Positions 1 to 7,578 of a DNA stretch of 21,490 bases are shown in pieces. The first letter of the stretch is position 1. Every line of letters starts with the position of its first letter. The notes beneath the pieces were generated by a model. The model saw only the letters and a program-made list of their open reading frames with translations. It was not told the origin of the DNA and made no database searches. The stretch covers positions 1 to 21,490 of the forward strand of contig JBNGDJ010000036.1 of NCBI GenBank assembly GCA_049974825.1. The letters run 5' to 3'. A program made the translations under genes and the position numbers. Source of the stretch: JBKHDT01 sp049974825 (GTDB lineage Bacteria; Pseudomonadota; Gammaproteobacteria; Halothiobacillales; Halothiobacillaceae).

Positions 1-64
1 AGCATGTATCGGCCCGGGCGTTGCTGCACAAATCCATGGATGGATTTGTGCAGAGATTCCTTAG
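1..64 (+). repeat. Structured repeat, copy 1 (3' part, cut by window edge)
   Basis: This is the 3' part of the dispersed five-hairpin repeat. It keeps the loop and 3' arm of hairpin D (bases 1-20) and a complete hairpin E, with a 12-bp perfect stem 24-35/42-53 and hexaloop ATGGAT at 36-41. It ends in CTTAG at 60-64. The stop codon of ispF (TAA, complement of 61-63) lies inside that terminal CTTAG. Bases 1-20 closely match 18229-18248 in the 18.1-kb copy. The rest of the element should lie just left of the window. Confidence 0.85.
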
Positions 65-549
65 TCCCCGAAAAGCAGGGCAACCGCTTGGGCGGCGATC
101 CCCTCACCACGGCCCGTGAAGCCGAGCCGCTCGGAGGTAGTGGCCTTGACCCCCACGCTGTCGACGGGCAGCGCCAGCGTCTCGGCGATCTGCCTGCGCA
201 TGGCATCGACGTGCGGCGCCAGTCGCGGCGCCTGGGCGATCACCGTGGCATCGACATTGCCGATCTGCCAGCCGGTTTCCCGCACCCGATCAGCCACGAC
301 CTGCAGCAGCCGGCGACTGTCGATTCCCCGGTACGCCGGGTCGTTGTCTGGAAAGTGACGGCCGATGTCCCCGAGCGCAGCGGCCCCGAGCAAGGCATCG
401 CAGATCGCGTGCAACAGCACGTCACCGTCGGAGTGCGCCTCGAACCCCCGATCGAAGGGAATGCGAACGCCGCCAATCATGAGGTGATCACCGTCTGTCA
501 GCGCGTGGACGTCAAAGCCCTGACCGACACGAAACGGCGGCCGATTCAT
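61..549 (-). CDS. ispF: 2-C-methyl-D-erythritol 2,4-cyclodiphosphate synthase
   Basis: IspF converts CDP-methylerythritol 2-phosphate to methylerythritol 2,4-cyclodiphosphate with release of CMP, in the cytoplasmic MEP isoprenoid pathway. The 162-residue product has the family length and the zinc ligands D13, H15 (motif GFDVHAL) and H47 (LLHAICDALLGA). It also has the DIGRHFPDND segment and the C-terminal TTSERLGFTGRGEG motif. The ATG at 549 is chosen because the protein starts as expected for the family and overlaps the ispD stop as ATGA; an upstream extension of the same frame only reads through ispD. It is the last gene of the pyrG-kdsA-eno-ftsB-ispD-ispF run. Its TAA stop is formed within the CTTAG end of a dispersed repeat. 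Confidence 0.97.
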   Translation of the reverse strand: MNRPPFRVGQGFDVHALTDGDHLMIGGVRIPFDRGFEAHSDGDVLLHAICDALLGAAALGDIGRHFPDNDPAYRGIDSRRLLQVVADRVRETGWQIGNVDATVIAQAPRLAPHVDAMRRQIAETLALPVDSVGVKATTSERLGFTGRGEGIAAQAVALLFGD

Positions 550-1289
550 GCAGTCACCCCGGCAGCGCTGGCCACGGCCGGCGGCAGTACCCCCTGGGCG
601 CGGAGAATCTCGACCGCGAGCGAGAGATCCTCCGGGTAGGTCACCTTGATATTGTCCTGACTGCCTTCGACCAGGCGCGGCCGGACGCCCAGCCGCTCCA
701 TGGCCGAAGACTCGTCGGTGACGGTCGCGCCATCCCGTGCCGCATCGCCCAAGGCACGGCGCAGCGCCCCAAGCCGAAACATCTGCGGTGTCAGGGCATG
801 GAACAAATCGCCCCGCGGCACGGTGGCGTCGATCACCCCGTCGGGACGGACACGCTTCATGGTGTCCCGCACCGGCGCACCCAGAATCGCCCCTTCGCCC
901 TGCGCGCCAATGCGCAGCAGCCGGCGAACGTCCTCGGGGCGCACACAGGGGCGGGCCGCATCGTGCACCAGAACCCAGGTTTGCTCGTCTGCCTCCCGGG
1001 CAACCGCCTCCAGGGCATTGCACACGCTCACGGCGCGGGTCGCCCCACCCACCACCAACCGCAGAGGCACGGGCATCGCCGGCAGCCAGTCATGCTCCCC
1101 CGGATCGTCGCTGGCCAGCGCAAGCACCACGCCCGCAAGCCCCGGCAAGGAGAGAAACCGCGAAAGCGTGATGGCCAGCATGTGCCGGTCCCCGCCCATG
1201 GACAGGTACTGCTTGGGCTGCTCCGACTGCATGCGCTGACCGACGCCCGCTGCAGGGATGACAAGCCACCAGGCCACGCTGTTCGTCAT
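546..1289 (-). CDS. ispD: 2-C-methyl-D-erythritol 4-phosphate cytidylyltransferase
   Basis: IspD transfers CMP from CTP to methylerythritol 4-phosphate, two steps before IspF in the MEP pathway. The 247-residue product has the nucleotide-binding signature PAAGVGQRMQSEQPKQYL near residues 12-29, the VHDAARPCV motif near residue 108, and the substrate-binding TDESSAMERLG and NIKVTYPEDL segments. It starts 3 bases after the ftsB stop with a GAGGA ribosome-binding site, and its stop overlaps the ispF start (ATGA). The ftsB-ispD-ispF order is a common gammaproteobacterial arrangement. Length is slightly over the usual 225-235 residues because of an alanine-rich C-terminal tail. Confidence 0.97.
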   Translation of the reverse strand: MTNSVAWWLVIPAAGVGQRMQSEQPKQYLSMGGDRHMLAITLSRFLSLPGLAGVVLALASDDPGEHDWLPAMPVPLRLVVGGATRAVSVCNALEAVAREADEQTWVLVHDAARPCVRPEDVRRLLRIGAQGEGAILGAPVRDTMKRVRPDGVIDATVPRGDLFHALTPQMFRLGALRRALGDAARDGATVTDESSAMERLGVRPRLVEGSQDNIKVTYPEDLSLAVEILRAQGVLPPAVASAAGVTA

Positions 1290-1292
1290 GAT

Positions 1293-1661
1293 TCAGTCCT
1301 CGTTCGCCTGTTCGGGGGACTGCACCCCGCCAGTCATGCCCGGCACCTGTGCCTCGAAGATCCGCGGCGTGGTCGACTCCGGCTGCACTGGCTCGATTAC
1401 CTGGAAGAACATTTCATCCTCGCCGATCAAGCCCAGTTCGCTGCGGGCGCGGGCTTCGATCGCGTCCAACCCGGTCTTGAGGTCGATCACTTCGGCCTCG
1501 ATGACCCGGTTGCGTTCCTCAAGCCGCTGAACGTCAAGCTCGCGCGCCTTCACCTCTTCCTCGACCGCCCAGAGGTCGCGGATACTGCCCTCGGCCATCC
1601 ACAGACGGTACTGCAGAGCGATCAGCAGCACGGTGAGCAGGATCGCGACCCACCGCAGCAT
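1293..1661 (-). CDS. ftsB: Cell division protein FtsB
   Basis: FtsB is a small bitopic inner-membrane protein that forms the FtsQLB subcomplex of the divisome and helps activate septal peptidoglycan synthesis. The 122-residue sequence has an N-terminal membrane segment (about residues 4-22). This is followed by a heptad-rich coiled coil (about 28-72, with the LEERNRVIEAEVIDLK stretch) and the conserved region ARSELGLIGEDEMFFQVIE. The start lies 7 bases after the eno stop, as in the usual eno-ftsB pairing. The acidic, proline-containing C-terminal tail after about residue 95 is longer than in the E. coli protein (103 residues). Confidence 0.93.
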   Translation of the reverse strand: MLRWVAILLTVLLIALQYRLWMAEGSIRDLWAVEEEVKARELDVQRLEERNRVIEAEVIDLKTGLDAIEARARSELGLIGEDEMFFQVIEPVQPESTTPRIFEAQVPGMTGGVQSPEQANED

Positions 1662-1668
1662 TGATCAT

Positions 1669-2955
1669 TCAGCCCTGTTCGAGCGGGAACGCCTTGAGAC
1701 CGGGATAGACCGCCCGCGCGCCCAGCGCCTCCTCGATCCGAAGCAGCTGGTTGTACTTGGCCACCCGGTCGGAACGGGACATGGAGCCGGTCTTGATCTG
1801 GCCGGAGTTGGTCGCCACGGCCAGATCCGCAATGGTGGTGTCCTCGGTTTCACCCGAGCGGTGCGAAATCATCGCGGTATAGCCGTTCTCTTGGGCCAGG
1901 GTGATGGCTTCGAGGGTCTCGGTCAGTGTCCCGATCTGGTTGACCTTGATCAGGATGGAGTTGCCAATTCCCTTGTCGATCCCCTCGCGCAGAATCGCCG
2001 GGTTGGTCACGAACAGGTCGTCGCCCACCAGCTGAACGCGCTTGCCCAAACGCTCGGTCAGCCGCTTCCAGCCTGCCCAGTCGTCTTCGGCCATGCCATC
2101 CTCGATAGTCAGAATCGGGTACTTGTCGACCCATTCGGCCAGCAGATCGACCATCGCGTCGGCATCGAGGTCCTTGCCCTCGGAAGCCAGTCGGTAACGG
2201 CCATCCTCGTAGAACTCCGAGCTGGCCACATCCAGACCGAGGTAAATATCCTTGCCCGGAACGTAACCGGCCTTTTCGATGGCTTCCATGATCACTTCAA
2301 TGGCGGCCTCGTTGGAAGGCAGGTCGGGCGCGAAGCCCCCCTCGTCTCCCACGGCGGTGTTCAGGCCGCGGCCGTGCAGCACACCCTTGAGCGCGTGAAA
2401 CACCTCGGCCCCGTAGCGCAGGGCTTCGGAGAAGCTCGGGGCGCCGGCCGGGACGATCATGAACTCCTGCATGTCGACGCTGTTGTCGGCGTGTGCGCCC
2501 CCGTTGATGATGTTCATCATCGGAACCGGCAGGGTGACCGCCTGGTCGCCACCCAGATGTGCATACAGTGCCTTCCCGCAAGCCTGTGCCGCCGCGTGGG
2601 CCGCTGCAAGGGAAACGGCCAGCAAAGCATTGGCCCCCAGCCGGGACTTGTTCTCGGTGCCGTCGGCATCACGCATGGCCTGGTCGATGGCCGCCTGGTC
2701 ATTCACGTCCATGCCGGCAACGGCCGCGTTGAGGGGCCCGTTCACGTGCTCGACCGCCTTGAGCACGCTCTTGCCGCCGAAACGGGTCTTGTCGCCGTCG
2801 CGCAGCTCGATGGCCTCGCGGGCCCCGGTGGAGGCGCCGGAAGGTACCGCCGCACGGCCGACAACGCCGTTGTCGACCACGACATCCGCTTCCACGGTCG
2901 GGTTGCCGCGTGAATCGATGATCTGGCGACCGATCACTTTCTGGATCTTGGGCAT
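1669..2955 (-). CDS. eno: Enolase (phosphopyruvate hydratase)
   Basis: Enolase interconverts 2-phosphoglycerate and phosphoenolpyruvate and can also be an RNA-degradosome component. The 428-residue product starts with the hallmark MPKIQKVIGRQIIDSRGNPT. It contains GGAHADNSVDMQEFM, the DEGGFAPDL catalytic segment, the magnesium ligand region ILTIEDGMAEDDW, the ILIKVNQIGTLTE lysine motif and SHRSGETEDTTIADLAV. The ATG at 2955 is preceded by an AGGAG site (complement of about 2961-2966). An upstream in-frame extension lacks family similarity and was rejected. The gene sits between kdsA (50-base gap) and ftsB (7-base gap). Confidence 0.98.
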   Translation of the reverse strand: MPKIQKVIGRQIIDSRGNPTVEADVVVDNGVVGRAAVPSGASTGAREAIELRDGDKTRFGGKSVLKAVEHVNGPLNAAVAGMDVNDQAAIDQAMRDADGTENKSRLGANALLAVSLAAAHAAAQACGKALYAHLGGDQAVTLPVPMMNIINGGAHADNSVDMQEFMIVPAGAPSFSEALRYGAEVFHALKGVLHGRGLNTAVGDEGGFAPDLPSNEAAIEVIMEAIEKAGYVPGKDIYLGLDVASSEFYEDGRYRLASEGKDLDADAMVDLLAEWVDKYPILTIEDGMAEDDWAGWKRLTERLGKRVQLVGDDLFVTNPAILREGIDKGIGNSILIKVNQIGTLTETLEAITLAQENGYTAMISHRSGETEDTTIADLAVATNSGQIKTGSMSRSDRVAKYNQLLRIEEALGARAVYPGLKAFPLEQG

Positions 2956-3005
2956 GGGATTCTCCTGAATCTGTCTCGTGAATCTTGGGGATCTTGGCAA
3001 GGGGG

Positions 3006-3851
3006 TCAGGCCGGGTCCGTTGGCAACCGGTCCTCGATCAGGTCGCCGCGCACGGTTTCGTGCAGGCGGCACAATGTCTCAAGCAAAGGCTCCATCAGCG
3101 GCAGCGGCCAGGCATTGGGCCCATCCGACAGGGCACGGTCCGGATCGGGGTGTGTTTCCATGAACAGCCCGCTGATACCCGCAGACACGGCGGCGCGAGC
3201 GAGAACCGGCACGAACTCGCGCTGTCCGCCTGAGCGATCGCCCTGGCCGCCCGGCAGCTGCACCGAATGCGTCGCATCGAACACCACCGGCGCGCCGGTC
3301 GCTCGCATCACGGCCAAGGCGCGCATGTCAGAGACCAGGTTGTTGTAGCCGAAGGAAACGCCGCGCTCGCAGACCATCACCTGGTCGTTGCCCACTTCAC
3401 GCGCCTTGGTGACCACGTGGTGCATGTCCCAGGGCGCGAGGAACTGCCCCTTCTTGATATTGACCGGGCGCCCCTGGCTGGCGACCGCCCGAATGAAATT
3501 GGTCTGCCGGCAAAGAAAGGCCGGCGTTTGCAGCACGTCGACCACCGAGGCCACCTCGGCCAGCGGAGTATCTTCGTGCACGTCCGTCAGTACGGGAACG
3601 CCGATCTCCTGCCGTACCCGTTCGAGGATGGCCAAGCCCTGCTCCAGCCCCGGCCCGCGGTAGCTCCTGCCGGAGGAACGATTGGCCTTGTCAAAGGAAC
3701 TCTTGTAGATCAGCGGCAGGCCAAGCCGCTCGCAGATCTCGGCCAGCCGACCGGCGGTTTCCATCGCCAGCGCTTCGGACTCGATCACGCAGGGTCCGGC
3801 GATCAGGAACAGCGGCTGGTCCAGCCCGACCTCAAAGTCCAGAAGTTTCAC
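3006..3851 (-). CDS. kdsA: 3-deoxy-8-phosphooctulonate synthase (Kdo-8-P synthase), metal-dependent type
   Basis: KdsA condenses phosphoenolpyruvate with arabinose 5-phosphate to make Kdo-8-phosphate for the lipopolysaccharide inner core. The 281-residue protein has the KSSFDKANRSS phosphate-binding motif (about 50-60), CRQTNFI and the NIKKGQFLAPWDM segment. Cys21 in AGPCVIES, His195, Glu232 and Asp243 occupy the four metal-ligand positions. The enterobacterial metal-independent class has Asn where this protein has Cys21, so this is the metal-dependent class. The start is GTG at 3849-3851, overlapping the pyrG TGA stop as GTGA, with a GGGAG site inside the end of pyrG; this implies translational coupling. 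Confidence 0.96.
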   Translation of the reverse strand: MKLLDFEVGLDQPLFLIAGPCVIESEALAMETAGRLAEICERLGLPLIYKSSFDKANRSSGRSYRGPGLEQGLAILERVRQEIGVPVLTDVHEDTPLAEVASVVDVLQTPAFLCRQTNFIRAVASQGRPVNIKKGQFLAPWDMHHVVTKAREVGNDQVMVCERGVSFGYNNLVSDMRALAVMRATGAPVVFDATHSVQLPGGQGDRSGGQREFVPVLARAAVSAGISGLFMETHPDPDRALSDGPNAWPLPLMEPLLETLCRLHETVRGDLIEDRLPTDPA

Positions 3852-5482
3852 TCGTCACCGCTCCCGCGATGCTTCAGGGCCGCGCGAACAAAGGCCGTGA
3901 ACAGCGGATGGCCATCCCGCGGCGTGGAACGAAACTCGGGGTGGAACTGGCAGGCGAGGAACCAGGGGTGATCCGGCAGCTCGACGGTCTCGACCAGACG
4001 GTTCTCCGCGGACCAGCCCGGAAAGGCCATGCCTGCCGCCTGCAGGGTCTCAAGGTAGGTGTTGTTGAACTCATACCGATGCCGGTGGCGCTCGCGGATC
4101 TCCTGACTGCCGTAAATCCCGGCAATCATTGACCCCTCTTCCAGCACGCAGCGCTGTGCGCCCAGCCGCATGGTCCCACCCAAGTCGGTGCCTTCATCCC
4201 GCTGCAGCACCTCGCCGGTATCTGCGCGCCACTCGGTGATCAGCCCGATCACCGGATGCGGCGCGTCCTTGCGAAATTCGGTCGAGTTCGCCCCCTCAAG
4301 CCCCGCCACATGGCGGGCGTACTCGATCACCGCCAGCTGCATCCCAAGACAGATGCCGAGGAAGGGGCGCCCGGACTCCCGTGCATACCGCACGGCCTCG
4401 ATCTTGCCGGCCACGCCGCGCTCACCGAAACCGCCCGGCACGAGGATGGCGTCCATCTTCTCAAGCCCCGCCACCCCGTCGCGCTCGATGTCTTCGGAAT
4501 CGACGTGGTGGATGTTCACCCGGGTGCGCGTCTGGATCCCGGCGTGCAGCAAGGCCTCGTTGAGTGACTTGTAGGCATCGGCCAGATCGACGTACTTGCC
4601 AACCATGGCCACGTCCACCATCCGGTCGGGCTTGGTCTGGGCCTCGACCACCCGGTCCCACTCGGACAGATCCGCCGGGCGGGCGTTGATGCGCAACTTG
4701 CGCAGCACGGTTTCGTCCAGTCCCTGGGCATGCAGCAATCGGGGAATGCGGTAGATGGTGTCGGCATCGGTCGAGGAAATGACCGCGTCGATCTCGACAT
4801 TGGTAAACAACGCGATCTTGCGACGCTCGTCCTCGGGCAGGGCCACCTCGCTGCGACAGACCAGGATGTCCGGCTGGATGCCGATTGATCGAAGCTCCTT
4901 GACCGAATGCTGGGTCGGCTTGGTCTTGAGCTCGCCAGCGGCCCGGATAAAGGGCACCAGCGTCAGATGCATGAAGATCGCGTTTTCCCGACCTTCTTCG
5001 ACGCCGAGCTGGCGAATGGCCTCAAGGAACGGCAGCGACTCAATGTCCCCCACCGTGCCCCCAATCTCCACCAGAACCACGTCATAGCCGCGGGCGCCTT
5101 CCTTGACGCGACGCTTGATCTCGTCGGTGATGTGCGGAATTACCTGTACCGTGCCGCCAAGGTAGTCACCCCGCCGCTCACGACGGATGACCGACTCGTA
5201 GATCCGGCCGGTCGTGAAATTGTTGCGCTGACTGACCGGCGTGCGAACAAAGCGCTCGTAGTGGCCCAGGTCCAGGTCGGTCTCGGCCCCGTCATCGGTG
5301 ACGAACACCTCTCCGTGCTGGAAGGGGCTCATCGTGCCGGGGTCGACGTTGATATAGGGATCAAGCTTGAGCAGGGTCACGCGCAGCCCGCGGGCCTCAA
5401 GCAGCGCAGCCAGAGAGGCCGCGGCAATGCCCTTGCCAAGCGAGGAGACCACGCCGCCGGTCACGAAGATGTACTTGGTCAT
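3848..5482 (-). CDS. pyrG: CTP synthase
   Basis: PyrG aminates UTP to CTP using glutamine and ATP. The 544-residue protein begins MTKYIFVTGGVVSSLGKG, containing the synthetase-domain phosphate-binding loop (about residues 8-18), followed by the UTP/ATP-binding KLDPYINVDPGTMSPFQHGEVFVT stretch. The C-terminal class I glutamine amidotransferase domain has VPGGFGERG, the nucleophile motif GICLGMQ and the FHPEF His/Glu pair. The ATG at 5482 is preferred to a TTG one codon upstream. The ribosome-binding site is weak. The gene heads the six-gene operon, and its leader contains a minus-oriented copy of the structured repeat (5507-5667). Confidence 0.98.
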   Translation of the reverse strand: MTKYIFVTGGVVSSLGKGIAAASLAALLEARGLRVTLLKLDPYINVDPGTMSPFQHGEVFVTDDGAETDLDLGHYERFVRTPVSQRNNFTTGRIYESVIRRERRGDYLGGTVQVIPHITDEIKRRVKEGARGYDVVLVEIGGTVGDIESLPFLEAIRQLGVEEGRENAIFMHLTLVPFIRAAGELKTKPTQHSVKELRSIGIQPDILVCRSEVALPEDERRKIALFTNVEIDAVISSTDADTIYRIPRLLHAQGLDETVLRKLRINARPADLSEWDRVVEAQTKPDRMVDVAMVGKYVDLADAYKSLNEALLHAGIQTRTRVNIHHVDSEDIERDGVAGLEKMDAILVPGGFGERGVAGKIEAVRYARESGRPFLGICLGMQLAVIEYARHVAGLEGANSTEFRKDAPHPVIGLITEWRADTGEVLQRDEGTDLGGTMRLGAQRCVLEEGSMIAGIYGSQEIRERHRHRYEFNNTYLETLQAAGMAFPGWSAENRLVETVELPDHPWFLACQFHPEFRSTPRDGHPLFTAFVRAALKHRGSGDE

Positions 5483-5506
5483 CAAGGCTCAACCATCAGA
5501 AGGTAT

Positions 5507-5667
5507 CTGGGGAAACTCTGCACAAAGCCGTCCTTGGGCTTTAAGCAGAAACGCCCGGACCGACACATGCTCGGCCCGGGCTCCGCGATTCAATGGCTTG
5601 CACCATTGCGCGGAAGGGTATCCATGCCCTGCAGGTGAATCTTGGCAGTCTTGCAGAGATCCACCAG
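5507..5667 (-). repeat. Structured five-hairpin repeat, copy 2 (in the pyrG leader)
   Basis: Read on the minus strand this copy gives, in order, a divergent hairpin A (9-bp stem 5634-5642/5657-5665) and B with loop ATGGAT (5620-5625). C follows (CAATGGT-GCAA-GCCATTG), then D (11-bp stem 5553-5563/5571-5581 around loop GCATGTG) and E with GGA in its loop (5530-5536). The 3' end (about 5507-5520) matches the conserved GCAGAGTTTCC end of other copies. It occupies about half of the 345-base gap between ugd and pyrG. The remaining 5668-5830 shows no gene, convincing promoter or terminator. Most stem changes are compensated, or are G-U on the minus strand, although B has one C-A mismatch. Confidence 0.8.
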
Positions 5668-5830
5668 GAACAACGCCGCGTGAACACGGCGCTTTCACCG
5701 GGAGGTGCCGGCGCCATGCCGGAGCGGGAACGCCTGGACGGCCCAGTCGACCCCGCTGCGCCTGAGGCACACGACGGGCAGGACCCACGTTCCGGAAGGA
5801 TCGAAATGTTACCGAATGCAGGGGCATTTC

Positions 5831-7186
5831 TCAATCGACCGCCGGAAAGGTGACGCTGTCACCGCGGCCGATGGCATAGTATCGCCAGCCCTCGGCCTTG
5901 AGCCTTTCCGGATCGTAGAGGTTGCGCCCGTCAAAGATGACGCGTTCGCCGAGCGCCGCCCCGAGCCGGGCAAAATCCGGCGCCCGGAAAGCCTTCCATT
6001 CGGTGCAGATCACCAGCGCATCGCTCCCGTCCAGCGCGGCCTCCTTGCTGCCGACCAGCGCCAGATCCGGCCGTTCGCCGTAAATTCGCCGCGTCTCGTC
6101 CATGGCCTCGGGGTCAAAGGCGCGCACCCGCGCCCCCGCGGACCAGAGCGCTTCCATCAGAACCCGGGCGGGGGCCTCCCGCATGTCGTCAGTATTCGGC
6201 TTGAAAGCCAAGCCCCAGAGCGCGAAAGTCTTTCCGCGCAGCGCGGCCTCGCCACCGTAATGGGCGCAGAGCAGGCGGAACAGCTTGTTTTTCTGCTTGG
6301 CATTGACCGCCTCGACCGCGTCCAGCAGAAGGGCCGGATAGCCCACCTGCGCCGCGGTGCGGGAGAGCGCCTGCACATCTTTCGGGAAGCAGGACCCACC
6401 GTACCCGCACCCGGGGTAGATGAAGTGATAGCCAATGCGCGGGTCCGACCCGATGCCGATCCGAACCCGCTCGATGTCCGCGCCCAGCCGCTCGGCCAGG
6501 TTGGACAGCTCGTTCATGAAGCTGATCTTCGTCGCCAGCATCGCGTTGGCCGCGTACTTGGTCAGCTCCGCCGAGCGGATGTCCATGACCACCATCCGGT
6601 CGTGGTTGCGATTGAACGGCGCGTAGAGTTCCCGCATCACCGATTCGGCCTCGGGATTGTCCACGCCCACCACGATGCGGTCGGGCTTCATGAAATCGCC
6701 AACCGCGGCCCCCTCCTTGAGAAACTCGGGGTTGGATACCACCTCGAACAACAGTGCCGCCGAACGCGCCGCCAGCGTCTGTTCGATCCGGGAGCGAACC
6801 CGATCCCCGGTGCCCACCGGCACGGTCGACTTGTTGACCACGACCTTGTGCTCGCCCATGTGGCGGCCGATGCTCTCTGCCACGGCCAGCACGTACTGCA
6901 GGTCCGCCGAGCCATCCTCATCCGGCGGCGTCCCCACCGCGATGAACAGGACCTGCCCGAAGTGCACCGCCCGAGCCGCGTCGGTGGTAAATGACAGCCG
7001 CCCTGAAGACACGTTTTCCCGGACGATCGACTCAAGGCCCGGCTCGTAGATCGGGATGCGGCCCTGTTCCAGCCCCGCGATCTTGTCCGCGTCCACGTCC
7101 ACGCACATCACCTCATGACCCACGTCCGCCAGACAGGCGCCCGTCACAAGCCCGACATAGCCGGTACCGAAAATCGTCAACTTCAT
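5831..7186 (-). CDS. ugd: UDP-glucose 6-dehydrogenase
   Basis: Ugd oxidises UDP-glucose to UDP-glucuronate in two NAD-dependent steps, supplying precursors for exopolysaccharide or lipid A/LPS modification. The 451-residue protein has the Rossmann motif FGTGYVGLVTG (6-16) and VGTPPDEDG (84-92). It also has NKSTVPVGTG (118-127), FLKEGAAVGDF, the ELTKYAANAM lysine (K210) and the catalytic cysteine C266 in GGSCFPKD. The C-terminal NAD(P)-binding domain includes LWGLAFKPNTDDMREAP. No other capsule gene is present in the window, so the product's end use is open. It is divergent from fliW across a 392-base gap and is separated from pyrG by a repeat copy. Confidence 0.96.
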   Translation of the reverse strand: MKLTIFGTGYVGLVTGACLADVGHEVMCVDVDADKIAGLEQGRIPIYEPGLESIVRENVSSGRLSFTTDAARAVHFGQVLFIAVGTPPDEDGSADLQYVLAVAESIGRHMGEHKVVVNKSTVPVGTGDRVRSRIEQTLAARSAALLFEVVSNPEFLKEGAAVGDFMKPDRIVVGVDNPEAESVMRELYAPFNRNHDRMVVMDIRSAELTKYAANAMLATKISFMNELSNLAERLGADIERVRIGIGSDPRIGYHFIYPGCGYGGSCFPKDVQALSRTAAQVGYPALLLDAVEAVNAKQKNKLFRLLCAHYGGEAALRGKTFALWGLAFKPNTDDMREAPARVLMEALWSAGARVRAFDPEAMDETRRIYGERPDLALVGSKEAALDGSDALVICTEWKAFRAPDFARLGAALGERVIFDGRNLYDPERLKAEGWRYYAIGRGDSVTFPAVD

Positions 7187-7401
7187 TCGTCTTGCCTGCA
7201 GATCCTGTTTGAATGCTCCCGGTGAGTTACCGGCAAGCCGTGCAGCATTTTAACCACAGTTTGTGACACTCTGTTGCATGCCGGTTGTGAGCCCGCTCTT
7301 CGGTGATGCTCTGGGGCGTCTGCCGGGGCAGACCCGATCACAACTGCCCCCGGAACAGTGGCGCGCCCGCCACGAAATCTGCGCCTGCGGACAAATCGAC
7401 C

Positions 7402-7430
7402 TTGACAGTCATCGACCGGCTGTCTAATTA
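7402..7430 (+). promoter_or_regulatory. Sigma-70-type promoter upstream of fliW
   Basis: A perfect -35 TTGACA (7402-7407) is followed, after exactly 17 bases, by -10 TAATTA (7425-7430) on the plus strand. Transcription would start near 7437, leaving a leader of about 140 bases before fliW. The 392-base ugd-fliW gap also holds a leader hairpin (7449-7477). The part nearest ugd shows no convincing promoter in the ugd direction. Confidence 0.7.
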
Positions 7431-7448
7431 TGAGCACGAGAATATACT

Positions 7449-7477
7449 GTCCTCTGCGCAACATATCCGCAGGGGAC
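7449..7477 (+). other. Leader hairpin in the predicted fliW transcript
   Basis: GTCCTCTGCG (7449-7458) pairs over 10 positions, including one G-U, with CGCAGGGGAC (7468-7477) around a 9-base loop. It begins about 12 bases after the predicted start of transcription. No run of U follows, so it is not an intrinsic terminator. A 5' stabilising stem or a protein-binding site are possible roles; function is unknown. Confidence 0.5.
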
Positions 7478-7578
7478 GGGTCGAGACGGCCGGCCGACGT
7501 GACATGATTCAGGCAAAGTCGCGTGGGCGCGCAAACGCTCGAGACAGTCATTCACCAACCGCAAAGGAACCCGCAGAA

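Noticed and set aside
1633..2913. A 426-codon plus-strand frame opposite eno
   Set aside because: Its composition (His, Val, Gly, Asp, Gln-rich) is that of an antisense shadow, and enolase on the other strand is unambiguous.
5489..5827. Short minus-strand frames reading through the repeat (similar peptides also appear at 10051-10275, 12913-13308 and 17863-18474)
   Set aside because: The peptides resemble each other only because the repeat is translated; reading frame is not conserved relative to hairpins and there is no ribosome-binding site.
5705..6994. A 429-codon plus-strand frame opposite ugd
   Set aside because: It mirrors the codon structure of ugd on the other strand and has no ribosome-binding site or family motif.
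7187..7300. A sigma-70 promoter for ugd around a TAAAAT on the minus strand
   Set aside because: The hexamer at the -35 distance is poor; ugd must have a promoter here, but the sequence does not single one out.
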